Assembly (NCBI GenBank): GCA_902805975.1
Contig: CADCUT010000117.1
Location: 1 to 33,878, forward strand
Length of the DNA: 33,878 nt
Reading direction: 5' to 3'
Source: an uncultured Rubrobacteraceae bacterium
GTDB taxonomy: Bacteria; Actinomycetota; Rubrobacteria; Rubrobacterales; Rubrobacteraceae
Numbering within the stretch: position 1 is the first letter of the stretch; every line of letters starts with the position of its first letter. The notes under the pieces were generated by a model. That model did not search any database. It worked only from the letters and a program-made list of their open reading frames with translations, and was not told where the DNA came from. Shown piece after piece: positions 22,202 to 30,364 of this stretch. A program made the position numbers and the translations under genes.

Positions 22202-23049
22202 TGCGACTGATCTACACCCTCCTGCTCGTTGCCGTCACCGCGGTGTGGGGCTGGACGTTCGTGGTCGTGCAGGACGCGATCTCGCTCTACGGCGTGCTGC
22301 CTTTTCTGGCCGTCCGGTTCGCGCTGGCCGGGGCCGCGCTCGCCCCGGTCTACGCCCGCAGGCTCACCCGGCGCTCGCTGCTCGTCGGCGGGGGCATCGG
22401 GGTGGTGCTCGCGGCGGGCTACCTCTTCCAGACGACGGGGCTGCTCTTCACCACCCCGACGAACTCGGGCCTCATCACCGGCCTCTTCGTCGTCTTCGCG
22501 CCGTTGGCCGACAGGCTCCTCTTCGGGGCCAGCACCACGCGGCAGGTCGTCGTGGCGGTCGTCCTGAGCCTTACAGGCATGGTCCTCCTGGCGGGCGGGG
22601 GGCCCGAGGGGGCCAACTGGGGGGACCTGCTCACGCTGTTCTGCGCGGCGGCGCTGGGGTTGCACATAGCGCTCCTCTCCCGGTACGCGGCCGAGCACGA
22701 CGCCGGCGGTCTGACGCTCGCCCAGATCCTGGCGATGGCCCTCCTCTTCGCTTTCGCCTGGCCCTTCTTCGCCCCCGTAACCTTGCCGCCGCCGGAGGTG
22801 TGGGTGGCGCTGCTCGTCACGGGGCTTCTCGCCTCCGCCGGGGCCTTCCTGGTCCAGACGACGGTTCAGCAGAGGATTCCGGCGGCGCGGACCGCCATTA
22901 TCCTGACCATGGAGCCCGTCTTCGCCGCGCTCTTCGGCTACTGGCTCGCCGGCGACAGGCTCGTTGCGGTCCAGGTTTTCGGCGCTGCTTTGATCCTCTC
23001 CGCGCTCGTGATCGGGGAGGTCCTGCCCGTGCTGCGGCGGGGGAAGTAG
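22201..23049 (+). CDS. EamA/RhaT-family drug/metabolite exporter
   Basis: 282 residues from GTG 22201, starting with the first membrane helix (RLIYTLLLVAVTAVWGWTFVV). There are about ten hydrophobic helices in two EamA repeats (first ~3-130, second ~145-275). Signature-like AVWGWTF in repeat one and LTMEPVFAALFGYWLAGD in repeat two are typical of the family. Inner membrane; substrate unknown. Upstream frame to 22006 is not coding. It has no ribosome site, which fits leaderless translation. Confidence 0.9.
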   Translation: MRLIYTLLLVAVTAVWGWTFVVVQDAISLYGVLPFLAVRFALAGAALAPVYARRLTRRSLLVGGGIGVVLAAGYLFQTTGLLFTTPTNSGLITGLFVVFAPLADRLLFGASTTRQVVVAVVLSLTGMVLLAGGGPEGANWGDLLTLFCAAALGLHIALLSRYAAEHDAGGLTLAQILAMALLFAFAWPFFAPVTLPPPEVWVALLVTGLLASAGAFLVQTTVQQRIPAARTAIILTMEPVFAALFGYWLAGDRLVAVQVFGAALILSALVIGEVLPVLRRGK

Positions 23050-23055
23050 CTTCTC

Positions 23056-23088
23056 GTTTAACCCACGTTTAAAGAGAAACTTACTGGT
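23056..23088 (+). promoter_or_regulatory. PHO-box-like direct repeats upstream of phoD
   Basis: GTTTAA at 23056-23061 and 23067-23072, an exact 11-base period, with a third weaker unit (AACTTAC) at 23078. Actinobacterial PhoP binds direct repeats of 11-base units resembling GTTCACC (established for Streptomyces). The position, about 70-100 bases before the phosphatase start, is right for phosphate control. No PhoR/PhoP genes are in this window. Confidence 0.5.
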
Positions 23089-23159
23089 CTGAAACCTGCC
23101 TCGAAAGCCTCGTTGCTATGCTTGCTGGGACGTGGAAGCGAGTCACGGGAGGGGTCTTC

Positions 23160-24878
23160 GTGGCAATTCGGGGCAACTGGGATCAACGGCGCGCGGATGC
23201 GGTCGCGCGCATGGGTGAGATCGACCGCCGGACGTTCGTGAAGCTTACCGGGGCGGGTGCCGCCGCGCTGATCTTCGGCTACGGGCCGTTTACGGAGAAG
23301 GTGTGGGCCCAGCCGCGCTTCTCGGATTATCCGTTCAAGCTCGGCGTCGCCTCGGGCGACCCGCTCCCGGACGGCGTCGTGCTCTGGACGCGCCTGGCCC
23401 CCGATCCGCTGAACGACGGCGGGATGCCGGAGAAGAAGGTCCCCGTTCAGTGGCAGGTCGCCACCGACGAGGGCTTCGCCGACGTGGTCGCCGAGGGGAT
23501 GGAGTTCGCCTACCCCGAACTCGCCCACTCGGTCCACGTCGAGGTCGGCGGGCTTCAGCCCGCGGCCGAGTACTTCTACCGCTTCAGGGCTGGCCCTGAA
23601 CTCTCGCCGGTGGGACGGACCAAGACGGCGCCGGCGTTGGGTGCGAGCCTCGCGGAGATGAGCTTCGCGTTCGTCTCGTGCCAGATGTACGAGCACGGCT
23701 ACTACACGGCGTACCGCAGGATGGCCGAGCAGGAGCAGCTCGACCTCGTCGTGCACCTCGGGGATTACATCTACGAGTACGGGCCCAACCAGTACGTCGC
23801 CAACGGGGGCAACGTCAGGACGCACGTGGGGCCCGAGATCTGGTCCCTCCCCGACTACCGCAGGCGGCACGCCCAGTACCGCACGGACGAGGACCTGCAA
23901 GCCGCCCACGCGGCCTTCCCCTTCGTCGTGACCTGGGACGACCACGAGGTCGAGAACAACTACGCCGATGAAATCCCCGAGGGAAACCAGTCCGTCGCCG
24001 CCTTCGTCCGGCGCCGCGCCGCGGCCTACCAGGCCTACTACGAGCACATGCCGCTGAGAAGGGCCTCTGTCCCGACGGGCCCGGACATGCTGCTCTACCG
24101 GCGCCTGACGTACGGGAACCTCGCCGAGTTCAACGTGCTCGACACCCGCCAGTACCGCGACGACCAGGCCGGCGGGACCGTCCCGCCGAACCCGAGGAGC
24201 TTGGACCCGGCCCGCACCCTCACGGGCGAGGCGCAGGAGAGGTGGCTGCTCGACGGCCTCGCAGACTCCGGGACGACCTGGAACGTGCTCGCCCAGCAGG
24301 TCTTCTTCGCCCAGCGCGACCTCCAGGTCGGGACCGGCCAGCGCTTCGCCATGGACGCCTGGGACGGCTACGTCGGCTCCCGCGACCGCATCTCCAACTT
24401 TATCCTGGATCGCGACGTGCCCAACCCGGTCGTCCTAACGGGCGACGTCCACAACAACTGGGCGTGCAATCTGAAGGCCGACTACGACAACCCGGCCTCA
24501 GAAACCCTCGGCGTCGAGTTCGTCGGCTCCGCCGTGACCTCCGGCGGCGACGGGTCGGACACGGGCAACAACCAGCTTGCGACCGTCGCCGAGAACCCGC
24601 ACATAAAGTTCTTCAACGGGCAGCGCGGCTACGTCCGCTGCACCCTCACGCCGGACCAGTGGCGCGCAGACTACCGGGTGCTGCCGTACGTCAAGCAGCC
24701 CGGGGCCCCGATCTACACCCGCGCCTCCTTCGTCACCGAGGCCGGAAACCCCGGCCTCCAGCTTGCCGACGTCAACGAGGTCCAGGGCACGAGGGTCTCC
24801 TCCGCGGCCATCGAGTCCGACTTCGAGAGGATCGAAGCTCAGGAAGAGGCCGACCGCAGGGGCCGCAAGTTCCGCTAG
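23160..24878 (+). CDS. phoD: Tat-exported PhoD-type alkaline phosphatase
   Basis: 572 residues from GTG 23160, chosen because GGGAGGGG lies just upstream; ATG 23118 is an alternative giving 586 residues. A twin-arginine signal (DRRTFVKLTGAG, then AAALIFGYG) and a cleavage region near VWAQP show export. The PhoD N-terminal domain is followed by the catalytic domain with FAFVSCQMYEHGYY, VVHLGDYIYEYG (metal Asp), VTWDDHEVENNYADE and VVLTGDVHNNWA. These are PhoD signatures. It is expected to act outside the cell on phosphoesters, as a calcium/iron enzyme in the known family. A PHO-box-like repeat precedes it. Confidence 0.93.
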   Translation: MAIRGNWDQRRADAVARMGEIDRRTFVKLTGAGAAALIFGYGPFTEKVWAQPRFSDYPFKLGVASGDPLPDGVVLWTRLAPDPLNDGGMPEKKVPVQWQVATDEGFADVVAEGMEFAYPELAHSVHVEVGGLQPAAEYFYRFRAGPELSPVGRTKTAPALGASLAEMSFAFVSCQMYEHGYYTAYRRMAEQEQLDLVVHLGDYIYEYGPNQYVANGGNVRTHVGPEIWSLPDYRRRHAQYRTDEDLQAAHAAFPFVVTWDDHEVENNYADEIPEGNQSVAAFVRRRAAAYQAYYEHMPLRRASVPTGPDMLLYRRLTYGNLAEFNVLDTRQYRDDQAGGTVPPNPRSLDPARTLTGEAQERWLLDGLADSGTTWNVLAQQVFFAQRDLQVGTGQRFAMDAWDGYVGSRDRISNFILDRDVPNPVVLTGDVHNNWACNLKADYDNPASETLGVEFVGSAVTSGGDGSDTGNNQLATVAENPHIKFFNGQRGYVRCTLTPDQWRADYRVLPYVKQPGAPIYTRASFVTEAGNPGLQLADVNEVQGTRVSSAAIESDFERIEAQEEADRRGRKFR

Positions 24879-24938
24879 TACCGGCGCGAGACACCCCGGG
24901 GCCGCCCGGTCCCGGGGATCGTCAAAGAGGAGAGAGCG

Positions 24939-25508
24939 ATGACCCCACGCGACGTCCAGACCCCCGTGAGAGACGGGGCCCGCACCGGCCTGGCCCTGCT
25001 CCTGGCGCTCTTCGCCGCGGCGCTCGTCCTGGCGCTGGCCGCCGGAGAGTCGCCGGCCCAGACCGCGCCGTCCGGGCAAGCGCTCGTCTACGAGGCCGAG
25101 TCGCTGCAGGAGACGAAGGCCGCGACCGCCTCCCTGAGGGCGCAGGGGAACTGCTGCGGGATCTTCTGGTCCAACGACGCGCAGCTCCTGTTCCGGTCGA
25201 CAGAGGTCGGGGACACCTTCACCGTCGGCGGCCGGAGCTTCACGGTACAGAGCGGCGGAGCCTACGACTTCTCGGCCGTCCTGACACGGGGGCCGGACTA
25301 CGGAACCTACCAGCTCGCCATCGACGGCAGGGAGATCGGGGCCCCCTTCGACGCCTACAACCCCACCGTCCAGAAGACCGAACCCCTCGACCTCGGCAAG
25401 GTGCGGCTGCAGAAGGGCTCCCACACGCTCACGCTCACCGTCGTCGGCAAGAACCCGTCCGCCACCAACTACTACGCCGGTCTCGACGTCCTCTACTTCG
25501 AGCCTTAG
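24939..25508 (+). CDS. Secreted carbohydrate-binding-like beta-sandwich protein
   Basis: 189 residues from ATG 24939 (AAGAGGAG upstream). A long hydrophobic signal (LALLLALFAAALVLALAA, then ESPAQT) precedes a mature domain of about 145 residues rich in beta strands. Segments such as ALVYEAESLQ, YDFSAVLTRGPDYGTYQLAIDG and YNPTVQKTEPLDLGKVRLQKG match the pattern of CBM35/CBM6-like or glycosidase-associated beta-sandwiches (each quoted in part). Two adjacent Cys (NCCG) are present. It follows phoD by 60 bases in the same direction and may share its transcript. Function inferred from fold-like pattern only. Confidence 0.65.
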   Translation: MTPRDVQTPVRDGARTGLALLLALFAAALVLALAAGESPAQTAPSGQALVYEAESLQETKAATASLRAQGNCCGIFWSNDAQLLFRSTEVGDTFTVGGRSFTVQSGGAYDFSAVLTRGPDYGTYQLAIDGREIGAPFDAYNPTVQKTEPLDLGKVRLQKGSHTLTLTVVGKNPSATNYYAGLDVLYFEP

Positions 25509-25566
25509 GGCGGGCTTCCAGAGACGGTAAACTCCGCGGAGACGCCGTGATCCCGAGGAGGTTACT

Positions 25567-26214
25567 ATGGCCCGCACCGTCGAGGTCCCAGAGTACGAGG
25601 TACAGGGTAGAGTCCGCGTTGATCCGAGCCGCACGGCCCTGATCGTCGGGGACATGCAGAATGATTTCGTGAAGGAGAGTGGTTCGCTCGTCGTCCCGGA
25701 CGCCGAAGGCACCATACCGGCGATCCGGGGCCTGCTGGATCGGGCTCGCGGTTCCGGGGTGAAGGTCGTCTTTACGCAGGACACGCACAGGGAGGGCGAC
25801 CCGGAGTGGGCGATCTGGGGAGAACACTGCCGCGAGGGGAGCTGGGGCTGGCAGGTGGTGGACGAGCTCGTCCCGAGAGGGGAGGAGCCGTCCGTCCACA
25901 AGCCCCGGTACGACGCTTTCTACGGGACATCCTTAGAACACATGCTACGCGTCTGGGGGGTGGACACGCTTATCATCTGCGGCACGGTCGCCAACATCTG
26001 CGTCTTCTACACGGCGGCCGGCGCCGCGATGAGGTGGTTCAAAGTCCTGGTCCCCAAAGACTGCATCTCCAGCTTCAGTGACTTTGACACGGAGGTATCT
26101 CTGAGCCAGACGGCTTCTCTGTTGGGAACGGTAACCCGCAGCACGGATATCGAGATCGGAGAGACCAATGGAGCCTACCGGAGCAAGGTGGAAGAGGCCG
26201 CCCGCGAGGGGTGA
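25567..26214 (+). CDS. Cysteine hydrolase, isochorismatase family
   Basis: 215 residues from ATG 25567 with GAGGAGG upstream. The family triad is visible: Asp29 in VGDMQNDF, Lys112 in HKPRYDAFY, and Cys145 in GTVANICVFYTA. So it should be catalytically intact. The enzyme class includes nicotinamidase, isochorismatase, N-carbamoylsarcosine amidase and ureidoacrylate hydrolase; the substrate cannot be set. A WAIWGEHCREGSWGW insertion sits near the active site. It is separate from the preceding secreted gene by 58 bases. Confidence 0.9.
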   Translation: MARTVEVPEYEVQGRVRVDPSRTALIVGDMQNDFVKESGSLVVPDAEGTIPAIRGLLDRARGSGVKVVFTQDTHREGDPEWAIWGEHCREGSWGWQVVDELVPRGEEPSVHKPRYDAFYGTSLEHMLRVWGVDTLIICGTVANICVFYTAAGAAMRWFKVLVPKDCISSFSDFDTEVSLSQTASLLGTVTRSTDIEIGETNGAYRSKVEEAAREG

Positions 26215-26311
26215 ATCTTCGTCCGCTACAACAAGCTCCGGAAGATTAGATGCCGGCGCTCCAGGGTAGGATGGACGGCGTAGTATCCGAGAAAACAGAT
26301 AGGAGAACGGC

Positions 26312-26749
26312 ATGGCCACCGCGGAACGACGCGCGGAAGTAGTTTGGAACGGGGACCTGCAGAGCGGTTCCGGGACCTTCGACCTCGCGAGCAGCGGGGC
26401 GTGGACGGGGGCCAACGTCAGCTTCGCCACCCGCACCGAGAACCCGAACGGCAACACCTCGCCCGAGGAGCTCATCGCGGCGGCCCACGCGAGCTGTTAC
26501 GCGATGGCGCTCGCCAACGTGCTCCACGAGGGCGGTAACGATCCCGAGGAGCTTCGGATAAACGCCACCTGCGTGCTCGACATGGGGAGCCTCACGATCA
26601 CCTCCGAGGTCCTCGACGTCCACGGCCGCGTCCCCGGCATCGACGCCGACGCCTTCCAGCAGGCCGTCGAGCAGGCCGACCAGGTCTGCCCCGTAACCAA
26701 CGCCCTGCGCGGCAGCGCCGAGATACAGGTCAACGCCACGCTCGACTAG
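26312..26749 (+). CDS. OsmC/Ohr-family peroxiredoxin
   Basis: 145 residues from ATG 26312 (AGGAGAAC upstream). The two redox cysteines of the family are in place: Cys62 in AAHASCYAMAL and Cys126 in QVCPVTNAL. The rest (GANVSFATRTENPNGNTSPEE) is the OsmC subgroup. It reduces organic hydroperoxides (family knowledge). Spacing of 97 bases to the previous gene suggests its own promoter. Cytoplasmic. Confidence 0.93.
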   Translation: MATAERRAEVVWNGDLQSGSGTFDLASSGAWTGANVSFATRTENPNGNTSPEELIAAAHASCYAMALANVLHEGGNDPEELRINATCVLDMGSLTITSEVLDVHGRVPGIDADAFQQAVEQADQVCPVTNALRGSAEIQVNATLD

Positions 26750-26752
26750 TAT

Positions 26753-27247
26753 CTAGCCCCGGACACGGGCCATAGAGTAGGCATCAACGAACCCACCGTC
26801 GCGGAAGGCGTAGCGGCGGTGGGTTCCTTCTCTCTCGAAACCAGACTTCTCGTAGAGGGCGACGCCGGCGGCGTTGTCTGTGTAGACGGTTAGCTCCAGC
26901 CTGGAGAGGTTGAGCCAGTTGTCCGCGAGGTCGAGCGCTGCCCGCATCAACTCCGTCCCGACGCCCCGCCCCTGCCAGTCGTCGCGCACGGCCATCCCGA
27001 TGCTGCCGGCGTGCCGGATGCGTGGGCGGTTGGGGAAGGTCTCTATGCCGAGGTTCCCGACCACCTCTCCCTCCACGCAAGCCACCAGCAGGAACAACCC
27101 GTCGGGCGGCTCCGCAAGACGCTTGCGCCACGCCTCCGCCGACTGCAGCGGCAATTGAAGCGTGCCCGCCGACGCCCTCTGGCCGCTCATGATTCGGTGC
27201 ATGGCCTCGTAGTCCGCTGGTTCCGCGTGACGGACGGTTATCTCCAA
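26753..27247 (-). CDS. GNAT-family N-acetyltransferase
   Basis: 164 residues from TTG 27247: AAGGAGGAG lies just upstream and LEITVRHAEPADYEAMHRIM is the normal GNAT start; an upstream ATG at 27334 lacks a ribosome site. Acetyl-CoA motif DDWQGRGVGTELMRAALDLA (~86-105), then VYTDNAAGVALYEKSGFEREG, a typical motif B with the Tyr. Resembles L-amino acid N-acyltransferase/PhnO-like members; substrate unknown. The stop abuts the convergent OsmC stop by 3 bases. Confidence 0.9.
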   Translation of the reverse strand: MEITVRHAEPADYEAMHRIMSGQRASAGTLQLPLQSAEAWRKRLAEPPDGLFLLVACVEGEVVGNLGIETFPNRPRIRHAGSIGMAVRDDWQGRGVGTELMRAALDLADNWLNLSRLELTVYTDNAAGVALYEKSGFEREGTHRRYAFRDGGFVDAYSMARVRG

Positions 27248-27493
27248 GTCTCCTCCTTTCCACGCTGGCGATGAGCATACAAGAGGCGGCCCCGCGTGCG
27301 GTAGAGGACTTCCGGTAGGCCAGAGAAGACGCACGGGCCATGGCGTTCCCGGCCCTGCGCCTTAGCCCGTGGGACCCGACGAGAGGGCGCTACAGGGTCG
27401 AGAAGGCGCGGAGCGCGCGGGCCCCGCGCCACGGGTAACGCCCCCTGCTACTACTCCTACGCCGGGTGCGGGACGAGTGGGTACACGGAGGAC
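27248..27493. other. 246-base intergenic region without a recognised gene
   Basis: It lies between two minus-strand genes. One plus-strand frame (~27438-27500) reads NAPCYYSYAGCGTSGYTEDL but is closed just upstream by TAA and has no start. No promoter or hairpin of note. Confidence 0.4.
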
Positions 27494-28030
27494 CTACGGC
27501 ATAACCCGTTCGAGGAGGTCGTCCACCCTATGTCCGATCCGGTCGTCGAGGTTTTTCAGGGCCTTCTCTTCGGCCTTCGAGAGGGAAGAGCCGCCGTCTT
27601 TGCCCATCGTCGTCTGCGAAGAGGACGACATGGTCGAGATGGAGCCGTTACCGTCATAGGTCATCTTCGAGGTGCCTTGCTCCCCGGCAAGGCTCTGCTC
27701 GGCATAGACGTTCTCGCCGTCGAGCACTACCGTGAGCTCGTTGCTGCCGTCCCCCTGCTTGGCAACCTCGCACGAGAGCGAACGTCCCTGCAGGTCGAAC
27801 TCGAAGCTCTCGGGGGCTTGGCCGGAGATCTCGCGCCGCTCCCCCCCGACAGAACAGGCGCCCGAGAAGCGCGTCCCCTCGTCGCCCTGGATCCTGAGCG
27901 TCACGTCCCCCCGTCCGTCGCTGTTGCCCCCCGCCCGTTCCGCCTGCGCCAGGGCCAGGTCCGTCCCGTTGCCCAGCGACAAGACGGTGGAGACCGCAAC
28001 CGCCAGGACCGAAGACCTCACTTTCGACAT
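27494..28030 (-). CDS. Secreted hypothetical protein
   Basis: 178 residues from ATG 28030, with GGAGGGAG upstream; an ATG at 28045 is in frame but has no better site. Signal peptide KVRSSVLAVAVSTVLSLGN ends near TDLALAQA. The mature part is Gly/Ser/Glu-rich with two Cys (GACSVGG, SLSCEV) at a spacing suited to a disulfide and a VVLDGENVYAEQSLAGEQG segment. The C-terminus is a charged helix (LSKAEEKALKNLDD). No family recognised. It has its own candidate promoter at 28099-28128. Confidence 0.75.
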   Translation of the reverse strand: MSKVRSSVLAVAVSTVLSLGNGTDLALAQAERAGGNSDGRGDVTLRIQGDEGTRFSGACSVGGERREISGQAPESFEFDLQGRSLSCEVAKQGDGSNELTVVLDGENVYAEQSLAGEQGTSKMTYDGNGSISTMSSSSQTTMGKDGGSSLSKAEEKALKNLDDRIGHRVDDLLERVMP

Positions 28031-28098
28031 AGCCTCTCCCTCCAAGCGTTCGCGTACACGGCCGTGTGGAGAGTCCCACGATCCCTTGATACCCTCTT

Positions 28099-28128
28099 TC
28101 TATAAAAGATCGGCAACAGGCGAGTTAA
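28099..28128 (-). promoter_or_regulatory. Candidate promoter of the secreted-protein gene
   Basis: On the minus strand TTAACT (28128-28123), 18 bases, TATAGA (28104-28099), about 70 bases upstream of the ATG. AT-rich in a GC-rich neighbourhood. Confidence 0.5.
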
Positions 28129-28171
28129 GAGAAACAAAGACGGTGTAAAGATACCGTTAAGAGGGGCGGTA

Positions 28172-28203
28172 CCGGGCCCCCGCCCGTAGTGGCGGAGGCC
28201 CGG
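28172..28203. terminator. Hairpin terminator downstream of actP
   Basis: CCGGGCCCCCGCC (28172-28184), a 6-base loop (28185-28190), and GGCGGAGGCCCGG (28191-28203): a 13-pair stem with one mismatch. It lies 26 bases after the actP stop on the minus strand. No T tract. Confidence 0.7.
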
Positions 28204-28228
28204 GATACAAGCAGGGTAGTGTTGAGTC

Positions 28229-29863
28229 TTACGACGTGCGCTGCTCCGTCTCGGGGGCTGCCTCTTTGATCTCCTCTTCAATGTTCGAGAAGCCGGTGTT
28301 GGCGCGGACCCTGATCTCGTCGTAAGAGACCTGCAGGCCCTGCTCACGCTCGCGCTCGGCGCCGCGCCCGCCGAAGATCGTGCCGAGGTAGCAGCCGAGG
28401 AAGCCTAAGGGTACGGAGATCAAGGCGGGGCTCTTCAGCGGGAAGAGCGCGTCTATCGGGATGATCGGGGTGGCCGGCGGATCGGGGTTCGGGCCGGTCA
28501 GCACGTTCGGGCTGATCATCACGAGCACCACCGCCGAGATCAGGCCCACGAGCATCCCGGTGACGGCCCCGGTCGTGTTGAACCGCTTCCAGAAGATGGT
28601 CAGCAGGATCACCGGCACGTTCGCGCTCGCGGCGACCGCGAAGGCGAGCGCCACCAGGAACGCGACGTTGAAGCTCTCGGCGGGCAGGGCCAGGAGTATG
28701 GCCGCAAGCGAGATGCCGATGGCGGCGTAGCGCGCGGCGCGGAACTGCTCCTCCTGGGTCGCCTCCCCGCCCCGGATCACGTTCGTGTAGAAGTCGTGGG
28801 CGAAGGCGCTGGAGGCCGCGACGACGAGCCCGGCGACGACGGCGACGATGGTCGCGAAGGCCACCGCCGAGATAAAGGCAAAGAAGATCGGGCCGCCCAG
28901 GACCTCGGCGAGCTGCGGGGCGGCGAGGTTGCCCGCCGCGTTCGCGTTGGAGATCTCGTCCTGGCCGACGATCAGCGCGGCGCCGTACCCGAGGATGGGG
29001 GTCAAGAGGTAGAAGAGGCCGATGATCCAGGTCGCCACGACGATCGAGGAGCGGGCCGTCTTGGCGTCGGGCACGGTGAGGAACCGGATCAGGATGTGCG
29101 GCAGCCCCGCCGTGCCGAGCACGAGGGCTATGTTCAAGGAGATCACGTCGAGGCTCAGCCAGAGCCCCTCGATCCCCGGCGTGGGCGCCGGTGGGAAGAG
29201 GGCCTCCCTGCCGATGTCGTTCTCGACCGCCGCGAAGAGCGCGAGCGGGTTGAACCCGTAGCGGGCGAGCACGAGGATGGAGAGCGTAACGGTGCCGAGG
29301 ATCAGGAGCACGGCCTTGATGATCTGGATCCAGGTGGTCGCGACCATGCCGCCGATCACGATGTACACCGTCATGAGTATCCCTATGACGATGACCGAGA
29401 GCCAGTAAGGGAAGCCAAGCAAGAGCCCGATCAGCGCGCCCGAGCCGTTGAGCTGCGCGATCATGTAGAACATGCTTATCGCTATGGTGCTCAGCGCCGC
29501 CACCGAGCGCACGCTGCTGGTGTTGAAGCGGCTGGCGAGCATGTCAGCGAGCGTGTACTTGCCCATGTTCCGCAGAGGCTCCGCCACCAGAAGGAGCACC
29601 ACGAGGTAGGCGACGAGGAAGCCTATCGAGAGGTAGAACCCTGAGAAGCCGGTGAGGGCGATGGCGCCCGCGATGCCCAGGAAAGACGCCGCCGAGAGGT
29701 AGTCGCCGGAGATCGCCAGGCCGTTCTGCCAGCCCTTGATCTGGCCGCCGGCCACGTAGTGGCTGTCGGTGCCCGTGTTCTGGCGCGAGGCCCAGGCCGT
29801 GATGCCGAGCGTCAGCGCGATGATCGCTATAAAGAAGATGATGGCTATTACCTGGTCGCTCAT
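28229..29863 (-). CDS. actP: Acetate permease, sodium:solute symporter family (ActP-like)
   Basis: 544 residues from ATG 29863 (the ATG follows the stop of the preceding gene by one base); the in-frame ATG at 29884 overlaps that gene. About 13 membrane helices. Signatures of the ActP/SSS group: YVAGGQIKGWQNGLAISGDY near the N-terminus, GYLSAASFLG-like region, and AHDFYTNVIRGGEATQEEQ in the second half. The DUF485 partner directly upstream is the standard YjcH-ActP pair that imports acetate and other short carboxylates. A C-terminal charged tail follows the last helix. Transcribed from the promoter at 30221-30249. Confidence 0.92.
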   Translation of the reverse strand: MSDQVIAIIFFIAIIALTLGITAWASRQNTGTDSHYVAGGQIKGWQNGLAISGDYLSAASFLGIAGAIALTGFSGFYLSIGFLVAYLVVLLLVAEPLRNMGKYTLADMLASRFNTSSVRSVAALSTIAISMFYMIAQLNGSGALIGLLLGFPYWLSVIVIGILMTVYIVIGGMVATTWIQIIKAVLLILGTVTLSILVLARYGFNPLALFAAVENDIGREALFPPAPTPGIEGLWLSLDVISLNIALVLGTAGLPHILIRFLTVPDAKTARSSIVVATWIIGLFYLLTPILGYGAALIVGQDEISNANAAGNLAAPQLAEVLGGPIFFAFISAVAFATIVAVVAGLVVAASSAFAHDFYTNVIRGGEATQEEQFRAARYAAIGISLAAILLALPAESFNVAFLVALAFAVAASANVPVILLTIFWKRFNTTGAVTGMLVGLISAVVLVMISPNVLTGPNPDPPATPIIPIDALFPLKSPALISVPLGFLGCYLGTIFGGRGAEREREQGLQVSYDEIRVRANTGFSNIEEEIKEAAPETEQRTS

Positions 29864-29864
29864 G

Positions 29865-30185
29865 CTAGCGCGCCCCCCCGACATCTTCCGCGGCCTCTAC
29901 CCGCGACCGGTCCACCAGGTCGTCCCACCTGTTCGCCCGGCTGACGTAGAGGTGCATGATGATCCAGGTCATCGCGAACTGCGCGAACGCGTAGATGTAG
30001 GCCAGCGTGAGCGGGCCGAGCACCTTCACGTTCAGCACGGTCGTGAAAGCCGCCAAAAACGGTAACCCGAAGTAGAAGATCATGAAGAAGATGGTCGCCG
30101 GGATGATGAATGCTCTCTTGGCCCTTAACAGCTCCTTGAAAGCCGACGTTCGCTCCACGCGAACCCATTCGTCGTTGCGTTCCAC
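29865..30185 (-). CDS. DUF485 family inner-membrane protein (YjcH-like), actP partner
   Basis: 106 residues from GTG 30185, with AAAGGAG upstream. Two membrane helices with IFFMIFYFGLPFLAAF and the conserved AYIYAFAQFAMTWIIMHLY, which are DUF485/YjcH signatures. These proteins occur next to actP and are probably its accessory subunit. The stop is one base before the actP ATG, so the pair is translationally linked. It is the first gene behind the GTATAC-box promoter. Confidence 0.92.
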   Translation of the reverse strand: MERNDEWVRVERTSAFKELLRAKRAFIIPATIFFMIFYFGLPFLAAFTTVLNVKVLGPLTLAYIYAFAQFAMTWIIMHLYVSRANRWDDLVDRSRVEAAEDVGGAR

Positions 30186-30220
30186 CCTGCTCCTTTCGGT
30201 TCTTTCCCAACCGACTTGGC

Positions 30221-30249
30221 ACTATATGGGAAGCCTTGTATACAGTCAA
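30221..30249 (-). promoter_or_regulatory. Near-consensus promoter of the DUF485-actP operon
   Basis: Minus strand: TTGACT (30249-30244), 17 bases, TATAGT (30226-30221). Both hexamers are close to the sigma-70/SigA consensus. Transcription should begin near 30214, about 29 bases before the GTG. Confidence 0.85.
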
Positions 30250-30271
30250 GCGTATACGCATAGGCGTACAC
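30238..30271. promoter_or_regulatory. Three GTATAC-like boxes, operator of the acetate transporter operon
   Basis: GTATAC at 30238-30243 and 30252-30257 and GTACAC at 30266-30271, each exactly 14 bases apart. The -35 of the promoter sits between the first two boxes and the first box is inside the spacer. This suits a repressor or activator binding as repeated dimers. Its regulator is not in the window, or is not recognised. Confidence 0.7.
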
Positions 30272-30294
30272 GAACGCCCGTCCGCGGCGGAGAG

Positions 30295-30326
30295 GAACCC
30301 CCCACGCCCTCGGACGCGGGGGGTTC
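30295..30326. terminator. Hairpin terminator of the OFA transporter gene
   Basis: GAACCCCCC (30295-30303) pairs with GGGGGGTTC (30318-30326) around a 14-base loop. It lies 28 bases past the transporter stop on the minus strand and upstream of the DUF485 promoter. Confidence 0.6.
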
Positions 30327-30340
30327 TCTTCTCTGGGGAC

Positions 30341-30364
30341 TCTAGGCCCTGGCCTAGGCCCTGG
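30341..30364. repeat. Tandem 12-base duplication at the 3' end of the OFA gene
   Basis: CTAGGCCCTGGC is present twice end to end (30342-30353 and 30354-30365, give or take one base). The minus-strand stop codon of the transporter is inside one copy and the other copy carries a second TAG just after it. Probably a small local slip event. Confidence 0.5.

Noticed and set aside
27369-27520. Plus-strand remnant reading NAPCYYSYAGCG
   Set aside because: Protein-like but closed by TAA upstream, without start or ribosome site, and too short to assign.
28796-29644. 282-codon plus-strand open frame across actP
   Set aside because: Asp/Arg/Glu/His-rich antisense of a membrane protein; a typical shadow of hydrophobic codons.
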